NCBI GenBank assembly: GCA_964560565.1
Contig: CAZLMF010000022.1
Coordinates: 1-21,091, forward strand
Reading direction: 5' to 3'
Length of the DNA: 21,091 bases
Source: CAZLMF01 sp964560565
GTDB lineage: Bacteria; Bacillota; Clostridia; Oscillospirales; Ruminococcaceae
The notes below the pieces were generated by a model. The model had not been told where the DNA came from. It did no database searches and worked only from the letters and a program-made list of their open reading frames with translations. The position numbers were made by a program, and so were the translations under genes. Positions 6,303-14,897 of this stretch are shown here, in pieces (positions within the stretch are counted from its first letter, which is position 1; each line of letters opens with the position of its first letter).

Positions 6303-7781
6303 ATGGGAAAACCTAATATTATGATGATTAACGCAAACCAAAAGAAAAGTAAAATTCACAAAGAAATATACGGGCATTTCTCCGAGCATTTAGGACATTG
6401 CATTTACGGTGGGCTATATGTGGGCAAGGATAGCGACATTCCTAATATAGACGGTATACGTCTTGACGTACTGGAGGCACTTCGTAAAATTCGTGTACCT
6501 GTTTTGCGCTGGCCGGGCGGATGTTTTGCAGAGGAATACAACTGGATGGACGGAATCGGCGACCCTGCCAAGCGTCCTAGAAAAATTAATATCTACTGGG
6601 GCGGAGTTATAGAGGACAACAGCTTTGGCACCCATGAATTTATGCGCCTATGCGAGCTTTTAGGTTGCGATGCGTATATTAACGGCAACCTAAGCGGCGG
6701 CACAGTGCGTGAAATGTCCGATTGGGTTGAGTACTTGACCTTTGACGGCGAGTCGACAATGACACGCCTGCGTGAGGAAAACGGGCAGGATAAGCCTTGG
6801 AAGGTGCGCTACTTTGGTGTTGGTAACGAAAACTGGGGCAATGGCGGCAATATGCGCCCTGAATACTATGCAGATGAATACCGCAAGTACCAAACTGTCA
6901 CCCGCAGCTACGGAGAAAACAAGCTTTACAAGGTGGCATGCGGCGCAAACGTCGATGACTACAACTGGACAGAGGTAGTAGTTCGCAATGCCCATTGGAT
7001 GATGGATGGTATTTCCCTTCACTACTACACAATCCCCGGCGAGTCTTGGTCACATAAGGGCAGTGCAACTGAGTTTGATGAGCAGGCATGGTATTCAACC
7101 ATGAAGAAAGCTCTTCATATGGACACTCTTGTCACAAAGCATAGCGAGATTATTAACCGCTACGACCCTAACAAGCGTATAGGGCTTATTGTTGATGAGT
7201 GGGGTTCTTGGTATGATGTTGAGCCGGGGACAAATCCGGGCTTCCTATACCAGCAAAACACCATGCGTGATGCTCTGATAGCAGGAATTCACCTGAACAT
7301 ATTTAACCAGCATTCCGATAGAGTTACAATGGCAAACCTTGCGCAAACCGCAAACGTTTTGCAGTCAGTTGTGCTGACTAAGGACGATAAAATGGTTCTC
7401 ACTCCCACCTATCATGTGTTTGATATGTATAAGGAGCATATGGATGCAACTCTCCTTGAAAGCAGCATTGCAACAGAGAAAATTGAGCAGGATATGCCTT
7501 TGGTGCATCAGTGCGCTTCCATTGCGGAAGATGGAACAATGACTGTCACCCTTTGCAACCTATCCCTTGATAAGTCCGCTGAAATTAGCGCTGATATTTT
7601 AGGCTTCAAGCCAACCTCCGCGCAGGGACAGCTGCTATGCGGCAATATGACCGACCATAATACCTTTGACGAGCCTGATAAGGTTACACCTACCGCCTTT
7701 GAGGATATTAAGCTTAGCGACACAGGGTTCACAGTTAATCTGCCTGCTTGCTCAGTGGCTTCAATCTGCATCTCACAATAG
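6303..7781 (+). CDS. abfA: Alpha-L-arabinofuranosidase, GH51
   Basis: A retaining exo-enzyme that removes L-arabinofuranose from arabino-oligosaccharides. At 492 residues, with no signal peptide, it should act in the cytoplasm on imported oligomers. The (beta/alpha)8 catalytic domain fills most of the protein: HLGHCIYGGLY near the N-terminus and RWPGGCFAEEYNW at 69-81. The acid/base is E176 in GVGNENWG and the nucleophile is E299 in VDEWGSW, nearly the same numbers as in the Geobacillus enzyme. A beta-sandwich follows from about 400 onward. The start at 6303 uses AGGAGAG within the end of the preceding remnant. It heads a four-gene co-directional block with GH43, araA and araD. Confidence 0.96.
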   Translation: MGKPNIMMINANQKKSKIHKEIYGHFSEHLGHCIYGGLYVGKDSDIPNIDGIRLDVLEALRKIRVPVLRWPGGCFAEEYNWMDGIGDPAKRPRKINIYWGGVIEDNSFGTHEFMRLCELLGCDAYINGNLSGGTVREMSDWVEYLTFDGESTMTRLREENGQDKPWKVRYFGVGNENWGNGGNMRPEYYADEYRKYQTVTRSYGENKLYKVACGANVDDYNWTEVVVRNAHWMMDGISLHYYTIPGESWSHKGSATEFDEQAWYSTMKKALHMDTLVTKHSEIINRYDPNKRIGLIVDEWGSWYDVEPGTNPGFLYQQNTMRDALIAGIHLNIFNQHSDRVTMANLAQTANVLQSVVLTKDDKMVLTPTYHVFDMYKEHMDATLLESSIATEKIEQDMPLVHQCASIAEDGTMTVTLCNLSLDKSAEISADILGFKPTSAQGQLLCGNMTDHNTFDEPDKVTPTAFEDIKLSDTGFTVNLPACSVASICISQ

Positions 7782-7830
7782 CTTAGCTTAATTTTTGCTA
7801 ACTTGTAAGGCTTGGAAAGGTATAATCTTA

Positions 7831-9402
7831 ATGTTAAAAAAACGATTAGTGGCTTTAATGGCACTATGTGCAGTAGGCACTATTGCCATTGCAGGCTGCA
7901 ATATAAATGATGAAACTTCCTCCCATTCGGTAGCAAGCAGTACCGACAAAAGCTCACCTGCGATATCCACCGCATCAGAGGTTGAGTCAAATCCACTACC
8001 GGAGGATGAAATGGCAATGATAGAAACGCCTCAAACAGATGGGCCTTTATTTAAGGATGTGTCAGTGCATGACCCATCGGTGATAAACGTAGATGGCACT
8101 TACTATGTATTCGGCTCCCATCTTGCGGTTGCAAAAACCGACGACCTTATCAGCTGGGAGCTTATAGGCTCGGGTGTAAACAGCAGCAATCCCGTTATCC
8201 CCAACGCAAGGGAGGAAATGGCGGAGGCTTTTGAGTGGGCAAAGACGGAAACCTTTTGGGCGCCCGATACAATTCAACTTGCAGACGGCAGATTCTACCA
8301 CTACTACTGCACCTGTAAAGGGGATAGCCCTCTATCCAGCTTGGGCGTTGCGGTTTCCGATAATGTTGATGGACCTTATAAGGATTTGGGCATATTCTTA
8401 AAGTCAGGAATGGCAGGCAAATCCGAGGACGGCACAAACTACAACGCAAGCATTCACCCTAATGCGGTTGACCCACATACTTTCTTTGATAATGACGGCA
8501 AGCTATGGATGGTATACGGCTCCTACTCCGGCGGTATTTATATAATGGAGATGGATCCCCAAACAGGCTTCCCCTATGAGGGGCAGGGCTACGGTAAAAT
8601 GCTTTTAGGTAAAAATCACAGCCGTATTGAGGGCCCGTATATACTTTATAGTCCTGAAACTGAGTATTACTACCTATTCCTATCCTTTGGCGGACTTGGC
8701 GCTAATGACGGCTATAATATGCGAGTCGCACGCTCAAAGACCCCCGATGGCCCTTACTATGATGCAAAGGGGCAGGATATGATAAATTGCGGCGGCCCAA
8801 GCGGAACGTTCTTTAATGATACCGCAATAGAAAAGTATGGCGTCAAAATTATGGGTAACTACCAATTCAAGAAATACGATGGCGAAAATGCGTCACTCAC
8901 AAGGGGCTATAAATCCCCCGGACACAACTCTGCCTACTATGACGCTGAAAGCGGCAAGTACTTCCTCATTTTCCACACCCGTTTAACCACAGGTGGGGAG
9001 GGGCATTCAGTAAGAGTGCATCAGTTCTTCTTTAGCGATAAAGGCTGGCCTATGGTATCGCCGCATCGTTATGCAGGTGAAACCCTTGAAAGCTACGAGC
9101 TAGGCGAGATAATCGGCAGTTATAAGCTAATCGAGCATGGCACAGATATAACCGGAGATGTGAAATATTCAAAGCTTATTAAGCTTTACTCCACAGGTGA
9201 AATTCTAGGGGAAGCGCAGGGCACTTGGGAATATGACGCTCAAAGCAGCAAAATCACCCTTACCATCGAGGGGGAAACTTATCAAGGTATTGCACTGCGC
9301 CAATGGGACTTTGATAACAGGCAGTATGTAATGACTTTTACCGCTCTTTCTGACGAGGGGCTTGCCATATTCGGCAGCAAGCTCGGCGTAAAGCTTAACT
9401 AG
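7831..9402 (+). CDS. Endo-1,5-alpha-L-arabinanase lipoprotein, GH43
   Basis: An inverting GH43 enzyme that should cut the arabinan backbone at the cell surface. The start is taken as ATG at 7831, which gives a clean lipoprotein signal: MLKKR, a hydrophobic core and the lipobox IAGC with C23. An upstream TTG at 7795 would only hide this signal. A Ser/Thr-rich linker follows to about residue 70. The five-blade catalytic domain shows D81 (base, VHDPSV), D214 (NAVDPHTFF) and E267 (acid, RIEGPYI). From about 410 a second beta domain begins, like the GH43 C-terminal domain of B. subtilis Abn2. Length (523) fits the Abn2 type. The Shine-Dalgarno is weak (AAAGG, ten bases away). It lies 49 bases after abfA and before araA, as part of an arabinan-use operon. 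Confidence 0.93.
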   Translation: MLKKRLVALMALCAVGTIAIAGCNINDETSSHSVASSTDKSSPAISTASEVESNPLPEDEMAMIETPQTDGPLFKDVSVHDPSVINVDGTYYVFGSHLAVAKTDDLISWELIGSGVNSSNPVIPNAREEMAEAFEWAKTETFWAPDTIQLADGRFYHYYCTCKGDSPLSSLGVAVSDNVDGPYKDLGIFLKSGMAGKSEDGTNYNASIHPNAVDPHTFFDNDGKLWMVYGSYSGGIYIMEMDPQTGFPYEGQGYGKMLLGKNHSRIEGPYILYSPETEYYYLFLSFGGLGANDGYNMRVARSKTPDGPYYDAKGQDMINCGGPSGTFFNDTAIEKYGVKIMGNYQFKKYDGENASLTRGYKSPGHNSAYYDAESGKYFLIFHTRLTTGGEGHSVRVHQFFFSDKGWPMVSPHRYAGETLESYELGEIIGSYKLIEHGTDITGDVKYSKLIKLYSTGEILGEAQGTWEYDAQSSKITLTIEGETYQGIALRQWDFDNRQYVMTFTALSDEGLAIFGSKLGVKLN

Positions 9403-9422
9403 GCGAGCATTAGTATCACAAT

Positions 9423-9434
9423 GCGGTATACCGC
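9423..9434. repeat. Perfect 12-base palindrome before araA
   Basis: GCGGTATACCGC lies in the only sizeable gap of the arabinan operon, 74 bases before the araA start. It is unlike the Bacillus AraR site. It could be an operator or chance; no second copy was seen near the operon. Confidence 0.3.
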
Positions 9435-9508
9435 TATTTATGATAATCCCTGTTGGGAACAAACTATCTATTAAATGTTCAAGCAATAAAGTAAGGAGGC
9501 AAACAAAA

Positions 9509-10987
9509 ATGTCCAGTATTCAAAAGTACAATTTTTGGTTTATTACAGGTAGTCAGCACCTTTATGGCAAAGAAGCATTGCTAAAGGTTGCACAGGATGC
9601 AGATGAAATCACAAAGGGGTTAAATGACTCCGGCAAGCTACCCTGTAAAATTATAAGCAAGGGGGTAGTCACCACTACTGATGAAATCACCGCAGTTATG
9701 GAGCAGGCAAGCTATGACAAGTCTTGCGCAGGTGTAATTACTTGGATGCACACCTTTTCCCCCTCGAAAATGTGGATAACAGGGCTTTCAAGGCTAACAA
9801 AGCCATATCTGCACTTCCATACCCAGTATAACCGCGACATTCCCTTTGAAACCATAGACATGGACTTTATGAACCTCAACCAATCCGCACATGGTGACCG
9901 TGAGCACGGCTTTATTGGCGCTCGTATGCGCCTTGCGCGCAAGATTATTGCAGGCTATTGGGGTGATCCTAAGGTGCAAGAGCGTGTTGGCGGATTTATG
10001 CGCAGTGCAGTTGGCGTAATGGAGTCCCGTTCCCTGAAAGTTGTCCGCTTTGGCGACAATATGAGGCAGGTTGCAGTAACAGAGGGTGACAAGGTCGAGG
10101 CTGAAATTAAACTTGGCTGGTCGATAAACACAATGGGCGTGGGGGATCTTGTGGCAGAGATAAACAAAGTCACAGATGCTCAAATAGATGCGGTTTATGA
10201 GCAGTACAAAGAAAAGTACGTTATAAACACCGACAACATCGACTCAATAAGAGTTCAGATTAAATATGAGATTGCTCTAAAGGCTATATTCGATGAGGGC
10301 GGATTTGGTGCGTTCACCAACACCTTTGAGGATTTATATGGCATGGAACAATTACCTGGCATTGCAACACAGCGTATGCTTGAGCAGGGCTACGGCTATG
10401 GCGGCGAGGGCGACTGGAAAACCTCCGCTATGGTGCGCATAATGAAGCAAATGGCACAGGGGCTTGAGGGCGGAACAGGCTTTATGGAGGATTATACCTA
10501 CCATCTTGACCCTGAAAATCCTCTTATCCTTGGAGCACATATGCTTGAGGTATGCCCAACCTTTGCGGCTGAAAAGCCCAGGGTTGAAGTGCATGAGCTT
10601 GGCATAGGAGGGAAAAATCCTCCTGCACGTTTGGTATTTGACGGCATGGCAGGGGATGCCATTGCGGTGACCCTTATTGACATGGGCGGAAGAATGCGCC
10701 TGATAGTAAACGACATCAAGGCTGTTAAGCCGATAGCGCCAATGCCAAAGCTGCCTGTTGCAAGAGTTATGTGGAAACCCTTGCCTGACCTGCAAACCGC
10801 CGCTGAGGCGTGGATTTTAGTAGGTGGCGCTCACCATACCTGCGTAAGCTTTGCGCTAACGGCGGAGCATATGCGTGACTGGGCACAAATGATGGACATT
10901 GAATTTGTACATATAGGCGAGAAGACGGATTTGAATGAGCTTAGCAAGGAGCTTATGTGGAACGACATTGCTTTTAAGCTAAAATAA
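9509..10987 (+). CDS. araA: L-arabinose isomerase
   Basis: Converts L-arabinose to L-ribulose in the cytoplasm, using Mn2+. The 492 residues match the family (about 500). Active-site residues corresponding to E. coli E306, E333, H350 and H450 are seen as E300 (GGEGDWKT), E327 (GFMEDYTYH), H344 (GAHMLEVCP) and H442/H443 (GGAHHTC). The N-terminal FWFITGSQHLYG is also typical. The start at 9509 follows AAGGAGG at nine bases; an ATG at 9440 in the same frame lacks a ribosome binding site. The 106-base gap after the GH43 gene holds a perfect palindrome GCGGTATACCGC (9423-9434), a possible operator. No araB is found next to it. Confidence 0.98.
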   Translation: MSSIQKYNFWFITGSQHLYGKEALLKVAQDADEITKGLNDSGKLPCKIISKGVVTTTDEITAVMEQASYDKSCAGVITWMHTFSPSKMWITGLSRLTKPYLHFHTQYNRDIPFETIDMDFMNLNQSAHGDREHGFIGARMRLARKIIAGYWGDPKVQERVGGFMRSAVGVMESRSLKVVRFGDNMRQVAVTEGDKVEAEIKLGWSINTMGVGDLVAEINKVTDAQIDAVYEQYKEKYVINTDNIDSIRVQIKYEIALKAIFDEGGFGAFTNTFEDLYGMEQLPGIATQRMLEQGYGYGGEGDWKTSAMVRIMKQMAQGLEGGTGFMEDYTYHLDPENPLILGAHMLEVCPTFAAEKPRVEVHELGIGGKNPPARLVFDGMAGDAIAVTLIDMGGRMRLIVNDIKAVKPIAPMPKLPVARVMWKPLPDLQTAAEAWILVGGAHHTCVSFALTAEHMRDWAQMMDIEFVHIGEKTDLNELSKELMWNDIAFKLK

Positions 10988-11039
10988 AAACTTGAGAGCA
11001 AAGAATAATAAGAACGGAACATTTCGAAAGGACAAAAAT

Positions 11040-11744
11040 ATGCTGGAAGCACTAAAGAATGATGTTTATAAAGCCAATATGCTACTGCCAAAGCATGGAC
11101 TTGTGACCTTTACATGGGGGAACGTCTCCGCTATCGACCGTGATAGTGGTTTAGTAGTCATAAAGCCGTCAGGCGTTGAGTACGAGAGCATGAAGCCAGA
11201 GGACATGGTGGTGCTCGACTTAAACGGCAAAAAGGTTGAAGGGGAGCTAAACCCCTCTACCGACACCGCAACGCACCTTGCGCTTTACCGCCGCTATTCC
11301 GATATTGGCGGTATTGTCCATACCCACTCACGTTGGGCGACTATCTTTGCTCAGGCAAAGCTTAGCATTCCTGCCCTTGGCACTACTCATGGGGACTATT
11401 TCTACGATGATATTCCTTGCACAAGGCTCATGACACAGGCAGAAATTGACGGCGAGTACGAGCTTGAAACAGGGAATGTGATTATTGAAACCTTCGAGCG
11501 CATTGGGATAGAAGCAAGTGAGGTTCCGGCGGTGCTAGTGGCATCGCACGGCCCTTTTGCATGGGGCAAAAATGCTTTGGATGCGGTACATAACGCGGTT
11601 GTACTTGAGGAGTTGGCAATGATGGCATGGCACACACTTTCCCTTAGGGGACAGGACTTTGCGCCAATGCAGAAAGCCCTCCTTGACAAGCATTATTTGA
11701 GAAAGCACGGAAAAGGCGCTTACTACGGGCAAAACAAGCAATAG
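11040..11744 (+). CDS. araD: L-ribulose-5-phosphate 4-epimerase
   Basis: A class II aldolase-fold, zinc-dependent enzyme that turns L-ribulose-5-phosphate into D-xylulose-5-phosphate, feeding the pentose phosphate pathway. The 234 residues match AraD (231 in E. coli). The family motifs are all there: TWGNVSAIDR, KPSGVEYE, STDTATH, the zinc-binding HTHSRWAT and ASHGPFAWG with the third zinc histidine. The C-terminal YYGQ is also typical. The start at 11040 follows AAAGGAC; a TTG at 10992 in the same frame has no support. It follows araA by 52 bases and is closed by a strong terminator, so it is the last gene of the operon. Confidence 0.97.
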   Translation: MLEALKNDVYKANMLLPKHGLVTFTWGNVSAIDRDSGLVVIKPSGVEYESMKPEDMVVLDLNGKKVEGELNPSTDTATHLALYRRYSDIGGIVHTHSRWATIFAQAKLSIPALGTTHGDYFYDDIPCTRLMTQAEIDGEYELETGNVIIETFERIGIEASEVPAVLVASHGPFAWGKNALDAVHNAVVLEELAMMAWHTLSLRGQDFAPMQKALLDKHYLRKHGKGAYYGQNKQ

Positions 11745-11767
11745 ACAGGTATATCCAATTAGATAAG

Positions 11768-11799
11768 AAACAAAGTCAGCTCATGCTGGCTTTGTTTTT
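11768..11799 (+). terminator. Terminator of the arabinan operon
   Basis: Stem AAACAAAGTCAGC (11768-11780) and GCTGGCTTTGTTT (11785-11797) with one G-T pair and a TCAT loop, followed by further T residues. It ends the abfA-GH43-araA-araD unit. Confidence 0.88.
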
Positions 11800-11802
11800 G
11801 TA

Positions 11803-11832
11803 TTGCTAATATGGGCAGTAACGTGGTAAAAT
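11803..11832 (+). promoter_or_regulatory. Possible SigA promoter of exoA
   Basis: TTGCTA (11803-11808) and TAAAAT (11827-11832) are 18 bases apart, just after the previous terminator and 29 bases before the exoA start. Four and five of six bases match the consensus elements. Confidence 0.4.
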
Positions 11833-11861
11833 AGTGATATAACATAGCAGGAGGCGAAAGA

Positions 11862-12614
11862 ATGAAACTTATTTCATGGAATGTAAACGGGCTGCGTGCC
11901 TGTATAAAAAAAGGCTTTTACGACTTTTTCAAAGAGATTGACGCTGATATTTTTTGCGTACAGGAAACAAAGATGCAACAGGGGCAAATCGAAGTCATAG
12001 TTGATGGATATGAGCAATATTGGAATAGTGCGGTCAAAAAGGGCTATTCAGGCACGGCGATTTTCACAAGGCTAAAGCCGATTTCAGTCGCATACAATAT
12101 AGGCATAGAGGAGCATGGCAACGAGGGTAGAGTCATCACCCTTGAGCTTGAGGACTTTTACCTTGTCAATGTCTATACACCTAACGCGCAGCGTGGGCTT
12201 GAGCGCATTGAGTACCGCATGGCGTGGGATGATGCCTTTCGTGAGTATGTAAGCAAGCTGGATGAGAAAAAACCCGTCATTATCTGCGGCGACCTAAATG
12301 TTGCGCACAATGAAATCGACCTTAAAAATGCAAAGTCTAACATTGGCAATGCAGGCTTCTCTTATGAGGAGAGGGGCAAGTTTGAGGAGCTGCTAGGCGC
12401 AGGTTTTACTGATTCATTTAGGCATTTATACCCTGATGTAACAGGCGCTTATACATGGTGGTCATATATGTTCAGTGCAAGGGAAAACAATGCAGGTTGG
12501 CGCATTGACTACTTCCTCACCTCGAACCGAATTGCGGATAAAATCAAGGACAGTGTCATCTGCCCCGATGTTATGGGAAGCGACCACTGCCCTGTGGGAA
12601 TAGAGCTTTTATAA
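11862..12614 (+). CDS. exoA: Exodeoxyribonuclease III / AP endonuclease
   Basis: A Mg2+-dependent enzyme that cleaves DNA 5' of abasic sites and trims 3' ends in base excision repair. At 250 residues it is the ExoA/Xth type of the endonuclease-exonuclease-phosphatase fold. Visible catalytic motifs: N7 in SWNVNGLR, E35 in VQETK, D144 and N146 in CGDLNVAH, WWSYMFSAR, and the D241-H242 pair in GSDHCP. The start at 11862 follows GGAGGCGAAAG. rfbC follows after 32 bases and ung after that, so all three may share a transcript. Confidence 0.96.
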   Translation: MKLISWNVNGLRACIKKGFYDFFKEIDADIFCVQETKMQQGQIEVIVDGYEQYWNSAVKKGYSGTAIFTRLKPISVAYNIGIEEHGNEGRVITLELEDFYLVNVYTPNAQRGLERIEYRMAWDDAFREYVSKLDEKKPVIICGDLNVAHNEIDLKNAKSNIGNAGFSYEERGKFEELLGAGFTDSFRHLYPDVTGAYTWWSYMFSARENNAGWRIDYFLTSNRIADKIKDSVICPDVMGSDHCPVGIELL

Positions 12615-12646
12615 GTAGTAAGAACTAAACTAAAAGGAGAAATACA

Positions 12647-13213
12647 ATGGGAAAATTAAACTTAGTAAAGTCCTCACTTGGCGGCTTTATGGTCATAGAG
12701 CCAACAGTATTTGCTGATGCAAGGGGATATTTCGTTGAAACTTACAATGAGCGTGATTTATCCGATATTGGCATTACAACTAAGTTTGTGCAGGACAATG
12801 AAAGCAAGTCAAGCAAGGGTGTACTGCGTGGACTTCACTTTCAAACCAGACAAGCGCAGGACAAGCTTGTGCGTGTAATACAAGGTGAGGTGCTTGATGT
12901 AGCAGTTGACCTGCGTGCAGGTTCACCGACCTTTGGGCAATGGGACAGCGCAATTCTAAGCGGCGAGAACAAGAGAATGGCGTTTGTGCCAAGGGGATTT
13001 GCCCACGGCTTTGTGGTGCGCAGTGAAACGGCGGTATTTGCTTATAAATGCAGCGACTATTATGACCCTACCTCAGAGGCAGGCATAATGTGGAATGATG
13101 AAACAATAGCTGTTGATTGGCAGCTAGAGGGCATTGAGCCGCTGCTATCCCAAAAGGATACTGCCCAGCCGACATTCTTAGAGGCACAACAAAGAGGACT
13201 AATCAGCAAGTAG
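12647..13213 (+). CDS. rfbC: dTDP-4-dehydrorhamnose 3,5-epimerase
   Basis: RmlC-type cupin that epimerises dTDP-6-deoxy-4-ketoglucose at C3 and C5 on the way to dTDP-L-rhamnose, a cell-surface sugar donor. The 188 residues match the family. Key residues are present: H64 in VLRGLHFQ (catalytic base), H120 in PRGFAHGF, and Y133 in FAYKCSDYY. The start at 12647 follows AAAAGGAGA. The usual partners rfbA, rfbB and rfbD are not beside it; it lies alone between two DNA-repair genes, which is unusual. Enzyme identity is secure. Confidence 0.96.
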   Translation: MGKLNLVKSSLGGFMVIEPTVFADARGYFVETYNERDLSDIGITTKFVQDNESKSSKGVLRGLHFQTRQAQDKLVRVIQGEVLDVAVDLRAGSPTFGQWDSAILSGENKRMAFVPRGFAHGFVVRSETAVFAYKCSDYYDPTSEAGIMWNDETIAVDWQLEGIEPLLSQKDTAQPTFLEAQQRGLISK

Positions 13214-13238
13214 GAATGCGCATAAAAGTAGGTGTAAA

Positions 13239-13904
13239 ATGATTTCTATCGATAATTCATGGGACGAGTTCTTTGCCCAACAGACAAAGCAGGATTACTA
13301 TAACCCTTTGCAGGAGTTTGTGGCACAGCAATATGCCGCCACTGAAGTATATCCGGCAAGGGAGAATATTTTTACTGCCTTTAGAGAAGTGCCCCCTGAA
13401 AATATAAGGGTGGTAATCCTCGGTCAAGACCCCTATCATCAACCGGGGCAATCTCATGGTATGGCGTTCTCAGTGCAGGAGGGAGTAAAGCGCCCTCCCT
13501 CCCTTGTGAACATCTGCAAGGAAATTAAAAGTGACCTTGGCTGTGAAATGTCTGATAGCGGCTACTTGCTTCCATGGGCAAAGCAGGGCGTGTTCATGCT
13601 AAACGCTGTTTTAACTGTTGAGAGGGGAAAACCCGAGTCCCATCGCAAAAAGGGTTGGGAGAAGTTTACCGATGCTGTCATCGCTCATATTAACGAAACT
13701 GAGCAGCCAAAGGTTTTCATGCTTTGGGGCAACTTTGCGCGCCAAAAAAAGGCGCTCATTACATCAAAACAGCATTTAATCCTTGAAGCTGCACACCCAA
13801 GCCCACTAGCGGCATACAATGGTTTTTTTGGCTGTAAACACTTCTCAAAGGCAAATAACTTCCTTATTTCCAACGGTTTTGTACCTATCAATTGGTCACT
13901 ATAG
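13239..13904 (+). CDS. ung: Uracil-DNA glycosylase
   Basis: Family 1 enzyme that removes uracil from DNA, leaving an abasic site that an AP endonuclease such as the nearby ExoA can cut. At 221 residues it has normal length. The water-activating D64 lies in GQDPYHQPGQSHG and the second active-site motif HPSPLAAYNGFFG carries H186. The uracil-recognition PPSLVNI-type loop is at 87-93. The start at 13239 has only a weak purine-rich site (AAGTAGGTG). It follows rfbC by 25 bases. No terminator is visible after it. Confidence 0.97.
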   Translation: MISIDNSWDEFFAQQTKQDYYNPLQEFVAQQYAATEVYPARENIFTAFREVPPENIRVVILGQDPYHQPGQSHGMAFSVQEGVKRPPSLVNICKEIKSDLGCEMSDSGYLLPWAKQGVFMLNAVLTVERGKPESHRKKGWEKFTDAVIAHINETEQPKVFMLWGNFARQKKALITSKQHLILEAAHPSPLAAYNGFFGCKHFSKANNFLISNGFVPINWSL

Positions 13905-13957
13905 ATAGAATTAACTATTACTTGCCATATTGTTAACATTACATTAATAATATTACC

Positions 13958-13986
13958 TTTATCGAAGATTCTAGTTATGATATAAT
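13958..13986 (+). promoter_or_regulatory. Extended -10 promoter of the YcxB-like gene
   Basis: TGATATAAT (TATAAT at 13981-13986 with an extended TGn) has a poor -35 (TTTATC, 13958-13963) 17 bases upstream. It lies 24 bases before the TTG start of the next gene, so the leader is very short. Confidence 0.55.
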
Positions 13987-14009
13987 TTTTTATGAAGAGG
14001 TGATATGAC

Positions 14010-14882
14010 TTGGGGTTCAAAAATGTCACTGGAGTTGAAATCCGTGCTCAGGGAGCAAATGAAATATTTCTCGTTGCCGATTACTTCACCGTTTATAAAA
14101 GTGGGGAGCAAATACCTACAATCTACTCGTGGGAGGAGATAAAGGGCATAAGCGAGAGTAAGTATAGCTTTGTTGTCTCAATGGGCGGATTAAAATCATA
14201 TGTGCTTAAAAAAGAGTGGTTCTCAGATACAGATGAAATACTGCGGTGTCGTGCTATTATGGAGTCCTATGCCCAAGGTGCATATCTCTATGATCGCTCG
14301 AATAGGCTTTTGCCGAAAAAGGATATATATCGTGATGTTGACGTGCCGAACAGGCTTGTATCAACAATGTGCAAATATGATCCCGATGATCTTCTGGAAG
14401 CGTCTCATGCGCAGCAGAGCAACCTCTATCTGCGTCATACATGGATACTCACATTTGCAATTTGGTGTGCGGCAGTATTGATTTTCAGCGAGATTGTTGC
14501 AATGAAGCTTGGATGGGTTGCAACTCTCGGCTTGTTTTTGCTAGGAAGCATTATTATATCGCTGATACTTTTCTTTATTGCAAGGTGCTTACAAACCTCT
14601 CTTGTCGGACGCATCATGCGAAATGATGAAGCGATGGATTATGATGTTATCTTTGTTGTGTGCAGTGAGGGCGTTGCTGCAATCGAGAAAAACGTTGGTT
14701 TTTATAGCGAGCTTATTCCGTGGAGTCATTTTACAGGATACATTGAAACTCAAACAATGCTTGTATTCACAAGACGTGGCAGAGCAGTTGTGCGCTTACC
14801 CTTTCGTGCTATATCAAGGGATCAGGAAGCATGGATTCGCAAGCTTTTGATTAGCATTGGTGTGCCCGAGAAGGGGAGATAG
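14010..14882 (+). CDS. YcxB-like membrane protein
   Basis: A 290-residue protein of unknown function. Residues 1-140 are cytoplasmic, beta-rich and may be a PH-like domain (FLVADYFTVYKSGEQIPTIYSWEEIKGI). Two transmembrane helices follow at about 144-165 and 169-191. The C-terminal part (VVCSEGVAAIEKNV, then YSELIPWSHFTGYIET, LVFTRRGRAVVRLPFRAI) fits the YcxB-like domain. Notably the N-terminal half has a similar YSWEEIKGI element, so the protein may contain two copies of the same fold flanking the membrane hairpin. The start is TTG at 14010, seven bases after GAGGTG; an ATG at 14005 is in another frame that soon stops. The next gene starts 15 bases after its stop. Confidence 0.7.
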   Translation: MGFKNVTGVEIRAQGANEIFLVADYFTVYKSGEQIPTIYSWEEIKGISESKYSFVVSMGGLKSYVLKKEWFSDTDEILRCRAIMESYAQGAYLYDRSNRLLPKKDIYRDVDVPNRLVSTMCKYDPDDLLEASHAQQSNLYLRHTWILTFAIWCAAVLIFSEIVAMKLGWVATLGLFLLGSIIISLILFFIARCLQTSLVGRIMRNDEAMDYDVIFVVCSEGVAAIEKNVGFYSELIPWSHFTGYIETQTMLVFTRRGRAVVRLPFRAISRDQEAWIRKLLISIGVPEKGR

Positions 14883-14897
14883 CTAAGGAGGTTGTTC

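Noticed and set aside
10352..10795. 147-codon minus-strand frame opposite araA
   Set aside because: It is antisense to a secure araA gene and shows no motif or start signal.
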